From positions 1,539,471 to 1,603,470 of the forward strand of contig NW_021167079.1 of NCBI RefSeq assembly GCF_003711515.1: a DNA stretch of 64,000 nucleotides, in the 5' to 3' direction. Origin of the DNA: Sodiomyces alkalinus F11. Taxonomy: Eukaryota > Ascomycota > Sordariomycetes > Glomerellales > Plectosphaerellaceae. How positions within the stretch are numbered: position 1 is the stretch's first letter; every line of letters starts with the position of its first letter. Both the position numbers and the translations under genes were made by a program. Positions 47,401 through 58,169 of the stretch are shown here, piece after piece. A model generated the notes under the pieces. That model worked only from the letters and a program-made list of their open reading frames with translations. It searched no databases and was not told where the DNA came from.

Positions 47401-48335
47401 TCGCGTGTGCACGCAGACCAGACCAGATAGGGGTGAGTGGTTGGGTAATGCTGGTAACTATTCGTGTTGGCGACGAAAGGAAGAACAGGTCGTCAACAGA
47501 TTTGTTCCCCATGATTCTGAGCCTACAAGTAGTAGATGTCGTGCATAGACCTAAGGGACCTTAAAGCAGCAAGTCACTTCAACAGTTCGTCTTGTTCGAA
47601 CACATGTCACAGAGTATTACAGGTAGAAAACGGGAGAAACAACGGACAGCAGACTTGGGAAACTGGGCCTTTCATTGACTATCCCCATCGAGCCGCAAGC
47701 TAGATCCACCACTCCTCGCCTCTCTCGTATCGTCAACCCATGCGCACTACCCTTCGTACCCGCGACGGCAAATCCTCAAATCATTTCATCACCTTCCCTT
47801 GTCTTCGTCCCGCCATTGCCGGGGCAAGGACGTCTTCTTCATCGCGAGCCTGGACTCGCCTCTGCGAGCCGCCAGCGCTGATACTCAGCCTTCCCTCCAC
47901 GGGAAAAAAAAAAACACCACACAAGCAAACAATTAAGCACCGGGCTCCTCTAATCCCTGCGGCACAGGCCGCTTCTCGGCTACCATAACCACAGGGAACT
48001 CCTCCCGTGCAAAGCAAAGGGAAGACGCAAGAATGGTAGCAAGAGTAAAAAAAAAAAAGAAGAAGATAAAAAGATAAAAAGGGGCATGAACGAGTGTCGA
48101 GAAGGACCCGCCTCAAAATGGGACGGATGGAGAAAATGTACATGAGAAGTGGGGACAGCAACGGAGAAGTATATGGGAAGTGCTAGCAATTCTTGGCCCC
48201 GCGTTGTCTGAAATCATCACCGTTTCAGTTTTCAACAGTGAGGTATGAGCGGCGGCCGCCTCTTCGACGCCACGGAGCCTGCTTACTCCATCGCTAGGCC
48301 CTAGGGTATAGGCTTGGAATCGGACAGGGTTGCCG
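38453..48335. other. 9.9-kb interval without supportable genes
   Basis: Between the xlr-1 start and the SH3-gene stop. Many short overlapping open frames exist, none with family similarity, exon structure or sustained coding composition. It holds palindrome copies (TACTCCGTA at 40564-40572 and 42707-42715), a GGCCT pentamer tandem at 45892-45913, a CACATG hexamer tandem near 47101-47118, a GTCATCCTG tandem near 41681-41698 and a tRNA-Glu-like fragment at 38599-38622. The first kilobase presumably is the xlr-1 promoter and leader. Confidence 0.55.
38599..38622 (+). other. tRNA-Glu-like 5' half fragment
   Basis: CCAATATGGTGTAGCGGTCA followed by ACGG closely resembles the 5' acceptor/D-arm half of fungal tRNA-Glu, including the A-box-like TAGCGGTCAAC. 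No anticodon arm, T-arm (GGTTCGA) or matching 3' acceptor strand follows within 100 bases, so this is not a functional tRNA. Comparison is from memory of the tRNA sequence. Confidence 0.35.
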
Positions 48336-50529
48336 TCAGAGAGCCTGGCCAGGGAGAGGTTTGCGTTCTACAGGCCCAGTCGGCGGTCCTGCTCGTGGTA
48401 CTGGTTGTTGGTACTGCTGAGGCGGTGACCCGGTGGGGCTCATGCGAGTCGGTTGCGGATTCCTTGCGACTCCAGCGGGGCTCTGGCTCCGACCCGTGCC
48501 GCTCGGGCTCTGTGGTCGGGGACCGGGAGGGCCCTGATAGCGGGGGCCTGGGCTCATGCCGCGAGCACTGGAAGGCGAAGCAGGGCGACGTCCGGCAGGA
48601 GATGCAGGCCGGCCGGGGCCCTGCATAGGTCTCATGGGAGATTGTGGGCCAGACCCGGGGCCACTTCGGGGAGGTCCGCTGTAGGGCCCGTGAGGTCCGT
48701 GGGGCCCTGGCATGGGACGTTGACCTGGGTGATGATGAGGGCCAGGTCCACGAGGAGGGCCCGGAGGTCCTCGAGGTCCGGAGTTCTGTGGTCTGGGCTT
48801 GACAGGGCGAGTTGACAGGCAGGTCCGGGGAACAACACCCTGCTGAGAGCGGTCGAGGCGGATGCAAAGAGCCTACATAAAAATTGGTTAGTACAGCCTG
48901 CCTGGGCGTAGATAAGAAGAAAGGACAACGCAGCGGTTGAATAAAAAGAAAAAAACCTACCCATCCGTCGTCATACTCGTGGAGGAGTCGCACAAGCTGA
49001 CCAGCCCTAAGCTCCATCTCATCTTCCAGAGTCGGCTTGAAGTCGAGCTGCGCGCGATGAACTGTGGAGTTGGCTGGACCTCCAGCCGCGGCGATGGCAG
49101 CAGCCGAGGTGGAGTGTGGGATGGATTGACCGGGGCCTTCCGAGTTGATACTGAACTCAGTACCGGCAGGGCTCGGGGGAACTTCGGACAGAGGTGGTGG
49201 GAGAGTCAGGTCTACTGCCTTGGGACCACCGTTCCGAGTCGAGGCCTTGCGTGTGAGCGTGCCAGCAGCAACGGCGGCGGCAGCTACTCCGGCAGCCGTT
49301 ACAGAGGCCGCAGACGTAGCGGTCGTCGCGTTATCCGTGGTAATGGCATGGCTGTCTGTCGCCGGCGAACCCTGAGGAGCAGCGGGTGCGAATTGGTGGC
49401 TAGGACCAGGAGGAAGAGGCTTCTCCGCGGGTGGATTGAACGGGTCCTCGGCAACGGGCGAGGGAACGCGCTCCGCTTGCTGGCCGAAAGGATTATTTGG
49501 GTCCGTGCTTTCGCTTGTCATGGGCCTGTCCCAAGGGGTCAGGCCTGGGGCTGCAGCGACACCACCGGCGGCGGCGGCGGCCGGGCTCAAGGCGATGTTG
49601 GCACCTTTGCTCGCGCGCTTGTCAAAGTTGAAGTTGGGGAACAACTGGGTGACGGGACGAAGACTGAGGCGTGGCGCGCGGGGATCGGATCGCGTGGTCG
49701 GGGATGGTGGGCTGGCAGGGGTCACGGAGACGAATGGAGGGTTGGCCTTCTCGTCGTCTTCCGTCATCTGTTGGTGCTTGAGTTGCTTCTTGCGGCGTCT
49801 GAAGAGGAGGAAGGCAGCGAGACCAATGAAAAGGAGACCGGCGAGAACGCCAATGACGATGCCTGCCGTGGTAGCGGCACTGGTGCCAGAACCTTCACCG
49901 GCTGCAGAGGGCTCCGAGCTGGCTGAAGCGGGGATATTGACGATCCTTTCCGAGTCAGCAGTCCGCGTGGGGGTTGGGGGAAGCACGGGAGTGTTGGTGT
50001 CGACAGCAAGAGTGCCAGCCACACTCGATCTGGTAGGTTCACTGATGACGGAGGGGATCGTGGTAGTCGTCCGAGACGAAGTCGAGGTGGAGGTCGTGTC
50101 GGTTGTTGTCGGCTGCTCTACTTGGACGGGAGGGGCCAGAGACTGGACAGTGGTGGGCGTAGACGGCGTCTGCGTAGTCGTGGTCGAAGTGTCCTCATCG
50201 TCGCCTAGTGTCCTGTAGCCGGCGATTTCACCTGTGAAGGTGGGAGACATGGTGTGGATGACAGTGCGCACGATGGTAGTAGCTGCTCAGCGCGTTAATC
50301 ACACGGGTATCCAAACAACAAATACTTATGAGACTGGCTGCAAGGCGAAAAGACGACTGATGTCGGGACTTGTGCACTCACCTCCGCGGGGACTATCTTC
50401 TTCTTCATCGTCGGTACTTTGTCGTCTTCGGTTGAACTCTCTCCAGCTTTCCACAACGAACTCTTCCAAGTCCCTATTCCTTTGTGAAGACACCATGTCA
50501 GGGTGTCTGTGATTGTGATGGCGCGCCAT
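48336..50529 (-). CDS. Single-pass membrane protein with SH3 domain and proline-rich tail
   Basis: Three exons: 50529-50382, 50282-48961 and 48872-48336; 668 aa. Introns are 99 and 88 nt with GTGAGT/GCAG and GTAGGT/GTAG sites. The N-terminus (MARHHNHRHPDMVSSQRNRD) is charged and lacks a signal peptide. A Ser/Thr-rich region (about 75-185) suited to O-glycosylation is followed by one transmembrane helix (about 188-210, AGIVIGVLAGLLFIGLAAFL) and the stop-transfer RRRKK. The SH3 domain spans about 457-513: AQLDFKPTLEDEMELRAGQL, HEYDDGW, then after the intron ALCIRLDRSQQGVVPRTCLS. The tail is Pro/Gly/Ser-rich with PxxP motifs. Topology resembles yeast Fus1-type proteins, which tether polarity or fusion machinery at the plasma membrane; orthology is not claimed. 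Confidence 0.85.
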
Positions 50530-53500
50530 GAGGGCCACAGATATTGGCTTCGAAAGCAGGCGTAATAAACGGGGGAAAGACGCAGTATTGGGTCGCAGGT
50601 ATGGGGAAAATCCGAGGAAGGCTCCGCAACGGTCAAAATGGGTATTTGCACAGGTAGAAGGCCGTTGGTCCGAGGAGTTGGTGGCAACGGAGGCTGGGAT
50701 TCAAGGCTGGAATGTGGCTTCTGACGTTGGAGATGGGGGACGAGTCGAGTCGAAAGGAATGATGATTGACGCCAATTGGAGTCTGGTTGAGGTCCAGATG
50801 GCAATTGTCTCAGTGACACAAATGGGGAGGTCGATGTTGATTGTATTCCAGGAATAAATGAACGGAAACGGCGTTTAGGTGTACGGCCAGCGGGGAACGA
50901 AAGTAAAGTGAAGAGACGATATATTGCAACGTTGAGATCCACCAGGTCGAGAGTCGGTTGCTCGAGCGGGTTCGGGTTCGAACGAAATGAATGCCAGCCA
51001 AGCCTAAGGAGTAGCAACAATAGAAAAAAAAAAGAATGGACGAATCTGCGACTTGGGTACTGGTACGGCAATGCGACCTGTTCAATGCAGTTCTAGGTTG
51101 CGCGAAGGGTAAGTTCGCGAAAGACCTGGCACGACGTGAAGCGAAATCAGGTGAAGGAGGAGAAGGAGAGGAGGAGGGAAAAGGGCGGAAGGTCAAAAAT
51201 AGGAGGATATAGGAAAGAAAAGAGAGAGGACTGAGGAGTTCAACGGCGGTGCACGGATTGCCAGGGTGACATCTTGGCAGTAACTTAACTTGCCTGGGAC
51301 TCTGTACTCCGTACCACGTGCTATTTTGTTTACTGTGCCTAGGTATATACAGACTTCGTACCTACCTACAACGTACACACACGAGGGAGCGGATGATTCC
51401 TGTGGGGAAGGTGTCACCCTGGTTTAGGTATTAATTACCTCTCCATTGTCCCTTCCTTAAATTTCCCATATACCTTGCCTTTTTTACCTTTTTACCCCTT
51501 CACTTTTCTGTGTCTTTTTTGGGCTCATCTCTGGCTCCTCAAAAAAGGGGAAAAAAGAAAAAAATCCTCCCTGGATTCCTACAGCCCTGTTCCTCCCTTG
51601 CTTGCTCATTTTCTCTGTGTCATTTTCTTCTTCCTTCGGGGTACGACTACTCGCATGAGCATCCGTACTGTCCATACAGTACCTAAGGTACTTTAAGGTA
51701 GGTACCTTTGCGAGGTCCTGAAAGATGGCGTCGTCCCTTACCGATCCATGCATAAAAAACGGCTGCGCAACTCCACTTGCACGAAGCCTGTTGGTTAACC
51801 TGCGAGGATCACGACGATCATTATCATGAATTTACACCTACTGCCCAGCCGGTTTTTTTTTTATTTAAACTTGACTTCGTACAACATACATATGAAGCAG
51901 AAACCCGACCGAGTCACCCCTTATCGACCCAGTCGTTATGGTTGCCTCTGCATCTCTTAAGCCCTTTGCTTTTTGCCCCTTGGTTGATTTCTCGGCCCTT
52001 TTCGCTTTGAACCCACAACCGTAAGGTGTACCGACACTGTAAGATGCTCTATCTGATTCCAGTACAATTCCTTCAATCCGTACTTCTTGATTTCTCCTGT
52101 GCCTCATGTTCTCTCAGTCTCTCCTTTAGGTACGTACTCACCGGTACTCGTCGTCCCTTGTCACCCATCCTCTCACAACGCCGTCCTCCTCCCCTAAAGA
52201 GTAATGATCCACCTTCAGTAAAGAGCACTACATCCGTACTAGCCAGGAACCCATGCAGGTACGACTGGTTTTTGATTGGCAAGGCTAGTATTTCGAAAAG
52301 CCCCTGTTCGCAAACCGCCATTCTGACCAATGAACGTTGTTGTTTGTGTTTTTGATGTGCATATCCCACCAATAGCACGTCTTCTCCTCGACGCACTGTC
52401 CAGAGAAACCCCTGGCTCGGAAACTCATGGTCGCCGACTGGACCCCTGAATGCATGCATCTCTTTCCTCCCATTCACATCACCAGCGTCGACTTTCGCAC
52501 CGTGGCGGGAAAATTGAGGAATTGAGGAAGACACGCTGGACGATGAAAGGAATCCTTCTTCACCCGTTCACACTCGGGATCCTCAGTAAGTAAGGTATTC
52601 TTCCACGTGCTGGACTCTCCGTCTGGCTCGGAGCTTGATATTTGTTCTTCGGTCTCGATGTTATCAACTTGGCCGTCCGTCGTTCATCCAGCTCGTATGA
52701 AGTGGTGAAACCGCATCTAGCATAGGAACACGCGATTCTGGGTTGCCTTTAGCCCACACTGTTTGAAAGAGGTTCTGCTCTCGTGATGGGCACGGTTGGA
52801 CGTATGTATTTGTGCATTCTACTCCCCAAGTCCAAACTGCTATGAGCCGTTTTATCATCCTTAAATACTCTATCACCACACCCCAACAAACAGAAATGGA
52901 GACAATGAAACAACAGACACAAAGTAAAAATAAGGGAATGACTCCCCGACATGTAAGTTTTGTCCCAGCGACATGTAAACCCACTTATAGGTGGGGCTAT
53001 TAAGATAAGATTACCGTATATAAGTATCCCACATAATCTGTATGTATAGCCCGAGTAGAATTCTAGGTATACTCGTTATAGTATCACGTAGGGAAGGTCG
53101 CTTTCTTAGCCTTGTCAGCCAGACTCGGTTGATGCCGTTCGACATAATGACGCTGGAATTAACCGCTCTGTAGAGAGAGCCGTTGGTTCCCTTTCATACC
53201 TTACCTACCTAGGTACTCCCGTTTGTTTTCCCTCTCTATCCGTGCCGTCATCATGGACCCTCCCAAATTCACTCCACCCAGCGGGCTACGTACGGAGTAC
53301 TTCGTCGACGCCCCTGTCACTTCTGAAACGCCGGTGTCGAGCTTGCACAGAGTTTTGACCCGCTCGCCTAAAATCCACGTTAGTGTACTGGACGGAGCAC
53401 GGATGCAGAGCACGCGGTTGAGAATTGCAAGCTTCCCACAAAAGGACTCCCCACAACGAGTCTTCATATCATGCTTCGCAGGCCCTTGAGGATTTTCGTG

Positions 53501-54260
53501 AGAAAGATGGCAGACATCGGCGAAGAGGTATTCTTATTGTCCCCCGGAACTCGGTTTCTAACTTCATTACCCGAAGAAGAAGAAAAACGAAAAGGCATCA
53601 AAAAACTCCCCATTGCAACTTGGCAATCCCATGGTGATCCACCATCTCAGAGCGGCAGTTCGCATCACCACAACAGATTCGCGGAGTCCCCCGTGCCGGT
53701 AGACAACGCAAAGCTCACACACTAATTCTGTGCTGTGCCGGGTCAAAATCTTGATTACTTTCGTAATTTTCTCCGAAGATCGAAAGGGTCCATCAGGGTC
53801 TGTCTGCTGCGTCTCCAGAGATGGAAATAGGAGCGCCCAAAACCAAGGAAGGAGAGCGGACAGCGGCGCGGGCACTTACGCACCACTAACTCCATCCTTA
53901 TTTTTACGTACGGATGCAAAGAAACCCTGCCAGCAGTGTCCAAGGTTGTTGGCCATCTTGGTCTTCCTCTGTTCATTTTATTTCCTGCCGTTGCAAAAGC
54001 TTATGTCGCCACATGTTCTCTTCAAAGTCCCTGCTGTCACACTTGCCCCAAGCCACTCAGTCCCATCATATCCCCTGTAATCCATCCCAGGCTTGTACAC
54101 GTAGAAACAATTCATCACCAGCAAAGGCCAAGCCCCAATCCTAATCCCGGATCAAGAGGCGTACAGGCTGATTCGGGGTCCGGTGCGGTCCTGGCCCACA
54201 TTTCTAAATCTCACTCGCGACGTGAGGCACGTGAATACCTTAGGTATAGTAAAATGTAAG

Positions 54261-54292
<32 letters not shown>

Positions 54293-54356
54293 AGAGAAAA
54301 AAAAAGAGAAAAAAAAAGAGAAAAAAAAAGAGAAAAAAAAAGAGAAAAAAAAAGAG

Positions 54357-54392
<36 letters not shown>

Positions 54393-54505
54393 CGCCGCAT
54401 ACATGGTGCCCTATCATCGTCCGTCTCAGATTGAAAGGTCAAGATACCTCGAACCCCAACCAAATTTACAGAGTACATACAAGGTACTCCTGTGTGCCCC
54501 ATCTA
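50530..54505. other. 4-kb intergenic interval
   Basis: No supportable gene. Promoter and leader of the SH3 gene on the left, the purine tract and 3' flank of naf1 on the right. Palindrome-family copies at 51304-51312 and 53291-53299 (GTACGTACGGAGTACTTCG). Confidence 0.55.
54258..54391. repeat. Polypurine tract: 12-bp GAG+A9 units and long A runs
   Basis: A run of A, then about six copies of a 12-bp unit (GAG followed by nine A), a TATA interruption and a final A run of about 33. It is 114 bp downstream of the naf1 stop; in the naf1 transcript sense it is a U/C-rich tract. Such mirror-like polypurine sequence can adopt triplex DNA. Confidence 0.95.
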
Positions 54506-56401
54506 TCACTGCGGAGGGGGCGGCTGAGGCGGCTGCCATTGCGCCTGGCCATCCCCACCGCCAGCTTGTTTCTGCTGCTGCATCTGTCCCAGCAAGGCTG
54601 CCAAAAAGGCCGGGTTAAGATACGCTCCCTGCACATTCTGCTGCTGCCCGCCCTGTTGCTGTCCGTGTGTGGCGACATGTGCGGCGCTTTGCGGTGCTGG
54701 GGCCCAGTTGGGTGGAGGTGGAGGCACGGCAGGGAAGCCGCCCTGCCCAGGCTGCGGAACGGGGATGTTGAAGTTGAAGGCCGCCGCCGGATTGTAGCTG
54801 GGTGTTTGCTGTTGATACAGTTGCGGTGGTGGTGGCGCTGGGGACATCGGCTGTTGCTGTGCTTGTTGTTGTTGAGGTGGCTGAGGTTGCGGCCACTGGT
54901 GACCGCCAGGTGCTGGCGGCAAGGTGTGGCCATCTCTTGAGTCCCCACGGTGCTGGAAGCCCCCGCCCCCGCCCCCGCCCCCGCCGCGTCCTCGACCTCC
55001 TCTGCCCCGGTCTCTGCCCCTGTTACCCCGACCTCGAAAGTCGGCCCGTCCACGATACGCGCCGAACCGCGGTTGGGGTTCTGGCTCCTGGATGAAGCTC
55101 TGTTCGATCGGAGGACCCTGGCCAAAACTGGCCGGCCTTGGAAGGGGTTTATATGGGCCGTCGTCCTCGTCGTCGTAGTTCAATCCCGAACTTGTCGTCG
55201 CATCAGGTTTGACCTCGTTCCGAAGCGGGTGCGGTTCTCTGCCTCCTCCGCGAGATGCTCCACCACGGGCAGCCTTGCCTTCTCTCTTCTTCTGCTTAAC
55301 CTGCCTCTTGTACTCTGCTTCCTTCTCGTCATCCGAGAACTCCATCTCCTCATCGCCCACCTCTTCGTCGTGAATATTACTCGCGTCCGATCCCTTGAGG
55401 TTCCGCAACGGCTGGGTAAATACGTACGAGGCGTGGTTGACGGGGTAGAACACCTTGGTCCCCGTCTTCAGACCGGCCTCCGCAATCTCCTCCGCCGTGG
55501 TAAACATGACCGTGTACATGGGCTGCAGGACCTTGCCGATGGTCTCACAGACGACCCCGAAGACGGTGCGATCTTCCGTACACAGGACGGACCCGGTATC
55601 GAGGACCTGGTATTCGCCGGGCGTGTAAGCCTTGACGACGAGTATGTTCTCGACAATCTGGTCAACCTCGCCGAGGGGCTCGATTTTCGTTTCCGGCGCG
55701 ATGGTGACGTCGGGCTTGGGGATCACCTCGGGGGGCAGCTCGTTCTTGGTGCGCAGTTGGCCGGCGTTGGCACCGCGACCTCCACCGCCTTCGTTCTCGT
55801 CGTCGGAAGCGGCCTCCATCAGCATGCGCACTGTCTCGTCGACACCCAGTAGCTCGTATCCTTCATTACCCTCGCCATTGTCGTCGTCGTCGTCGTCGTC
55901 GTCGTCGTCCGATGACGAGTCGGAGCTGCTCGACTCGGACGATGATTCGAGAGGTGATGAATCTGTCTCCCATTCTCGTTGTTCGCCTTCTCCGTTCTGT
56001 TGGGTTGCCCCTGGTTGTGTCTGGGATGTCGCTTGCTGCGGCGCATTGCTCTGCTCCTCCGTATTCATCGGCTCGGCTGGGCCCAAGGCCGCTTCCAATG
56101 CGCTGGTTAGAGAGGGAGGGCTCGGTGGGCTGTCTACATTCATGGAATCGGGGTCAGGCTGCGCAGTTGCGGTGCTGGATGTCTGGTGTTCTTCTGCTGC
56201 CTTTTGCGCATCGGGGGGGGCAGCGGCCTCGGTATTCACATCGTCCTTCGAGGGTTCAACTTTTTGCTCCCCGTTCTTCTCGCCCATGACTACATCGTCG
56301 CCTCCAAGGCTAGCAGCGGCGACGAGAATGTCGGCAGGGACTGGCGGTAGAGTCTCATTGGGCTTGGCGAAGCCCAGCCCAGGGATGGTGAAGCCCGACA
56401 T
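54506..56401 (-). CDS. naf1: H/ACA snoRNP assembly factor Naf1
   Basis: Single exon, 631 codons from MSGFTIPGLGFAKPNETLPP. An acidic, Ser/Asp-rich N-terminal half includes a ten-residue Asp run. The Gar1-like core domain lies at about residues 235-335 (IEPLGEVDQIVENILVVKAY, VLDTGSVLCTEDRTVFGVVC, GKVLQPMYTVMF, GTKVFYPVNHASYVFTQPLR). Then come an acidic DEEMEFSDDE, a basic helix (KRQVKQKKREGK), an RGG-type region (RGRADFRGRGNRGRDRGRGG) and a Pro/Gln-rich tail. Naf1 binds the dyskerin/Cbf5 core co-transcriptionally and is later replaced by Gar1, so it acts in the nucleus in snoRNA and telomerase RNA biogenesis. Low-complexity content is high for the family. Confidence 0.92.
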   Translation of the reverse strand: MSGFTIPGLGFAKPNETLPPVPADILVAAASLGGDDVVMGEKNGEQKVEPSKDDVNTEAAAPPDAQKAAEEHQTSSTATAQPDPDSMNVDSPPSPPSLTSALEAALGPAEPMNTEEQSNAPQQATSQTQPGATQQNGEGEQREWETDSSPLESSSESSSSDSSSDDDDDDDDDDNGEGNEGYELLGVDETVRMLMEAASDDENEGGGGRGANAGQLRTKNELPPEVIPKPDVTIAPETKIEPLGEVDQIVENILVVKAYTPGEYQVLDTGSVLCTEDRTVFGVVCETIGKVLQPMYTVMFTTAEEIAEAGLKTGTKVFYPVNHASYVFTQPLRNLKGSDASNIHDEEVGDEEMEFSDDEKEAEYKRQVKQKKREGKAARGGASRGGGREPHPLRNEVKPDATTSSGLNYDDEDDGPYKPLPRPASFGQGPPIEQSFIQEPEPQPRFGAYRGRADFRGRGNRGRDRGRGGRGRGGGGGGGGGFQHRGDSRDGHTLPPAPGGHQWPQPQPPQQQQAQQQPMSPAPPPPQLYQQQTPSYNPAAAFNFNIPVPQPGQGGFPAVPPPPPNWAPAPQSAAHVATHGQQQGGQQQNVQGAYLNPAFLAALLGQMQQQKQAGGGDGQAQWQPPQPPPPQ

Positions 56402-58169
56402 GCTGGGCTGGCGAGGGTGATGGAGGCAACAGAAAGTAGGTTGTGCTCCTAGAAGATTTTCGCCGCTTGCACGAGACTCGGGGGGGGAATATCCTCAAGG
56501 AACGATCTTCAAGGAATATAAGCAGACCGAAGGATATAGAGGGAGTGTAGTGATCGAACGAAAACCAAGTTACGTGGTTTCGTAGAGGGAGTGGGAGCTT
56601 TCAAGTGGTAAGGAAGACTAGAGGGACGGAGCATCTAGAGATATAGATAGAGATGCCAATCGAAAATTTTAGTGGAGACTGTCTGAGAATTTTAGCGGGG
56701 CACACTGCAGGAAAAGCTCCAGCTCACCGAGTTCACCGAAGTATATGGACATGTACTTCGACTCACCGAGAACACGGAACCACAACCCACAACCCATCAC
56801 GGGTAGTCGACTACTTCACGTTGAAGACTCTACTTTTCTTTTGGAATGCCATCGATTTTCTGAACGATTCGTGTGCTGATGTATATGTGTCTGTGGCAGA
56901 AGAACATGCGATCTTATGCTACGGAAAGGGAAAAATGGACATGGAAGAGAGATGGACAAGAAATATGCATACCTTAGCTATCGGTCATGTGTCTAAGGTA
57001 TATTAGGGAGACTAAAAGAGAAGGGAGGGTGGAAACAAAAAGGACGGGAATGGAAGAGGAAGAAGAGAGGAGGAGGAGGAGGAGAGCGACGGGCACTGCT
57101 CAAGAAGATCACTCAACCAAACCAACAGTGTACCCAGTATACCTTACCTGAGATACCTAGCTTGATTGCCTCATTTATCGGCTTATGTCTGAGCCACTAG
57201 GTACCTTATTCGTATTTAGTATTTACTTCCGTAACAGCAAACCTGATCTTCAACGACTCGGACAATTAGGAATCTCCATCCAGTCCAAGTTTGGGCTTCC
57301 CCCCCCTTCTCCTTTTTTTCCTTTTGTTTTTTCAACTGCTATTCAGATAGACAAATACTAGAAGACAGGCTCTTAAGTTTTAAGACGCTGAGCTAGCAGG
57401 AATTATGTAGTCGCCTACTTCGTACCTCTGTACAGCCGGAGAGCGGACTGTTCACCTTAAGGTAGGTAGTCTTGAGTCCTGACACAGGAAGGAAGGTGTG
57501 TATCTCCTTCCTCATAGTAGACAAAAACCCTTGTGGTATGGCATAATAGGCCACAAACGGCAGTATTAGGTCTGGTAGACCGCAAAACCAAGACCTCTCG
57601 GTTATAGGTACTTTACAACCATCTGTATTCTTTCCTTCCAAGAGGCAGGCACGTAATAATATGAGTATCGCAACTTCCTTTTGCAGACGACTTATCTTGG
57701 TTCCCTTTCTCTTCCTTGCTACCTACCTCACCTTTACTGTTCTTTCTTCTCTGTTCCCATAGGCAATATTATTACCTTACTCTATAATATTTCCTGGCCT
57801 CTAGTAGCTAGGATTTTCTGTGAAGGTGAGTGATCATAACTCCTTCTTTCTTCCTCTCTAAACATTCCTTAACCTGGCGTCTGCTTTATGCTGAGGTTCA
57901 TCCATCAGTCCACCCCATATCTCTTCCTTCAAACCCCCGAGTTGCGCGCACTTGATCTCATCACTAATAGCTTCCTTCTGGTTTAGAGCATCTGATATTA
58001 TTCAAGATCAACACATAAACAATTTTGGAATGTTAATTTCTGTGTTAGGGCTGTTAAGGTAGGCAGGGCGCGCGAGCAAGAAACCTGCTGCCTAAGGTAT
58101 ACTCTGCTAACGGTGAATAGGAGAAGTCTACCTCACCTTACTTATCTTGACGGCCCTCTTCAGCCTGCC
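56402..58169. other. Intergenic; possible 5' UTR intron of the next gene
   Basis: No coding gene seen. GTGAGTGATC at 57826 and TGCTAAC (58105-58111) plus TAG (58118-58120) would make a 295-nt intron ending 50 bp before the chosen ATG of the deaminase-like gene. This is a prediction from splice motifs only. Confidence 0.4.

Noticed and set aside
57661..57762. Short frame with signal-peptide-like sequence upstream of the deaminase-like gene
   Set aside because: It stops after 33 codons and does not join in frame to the downstream gene by any good splice pair.
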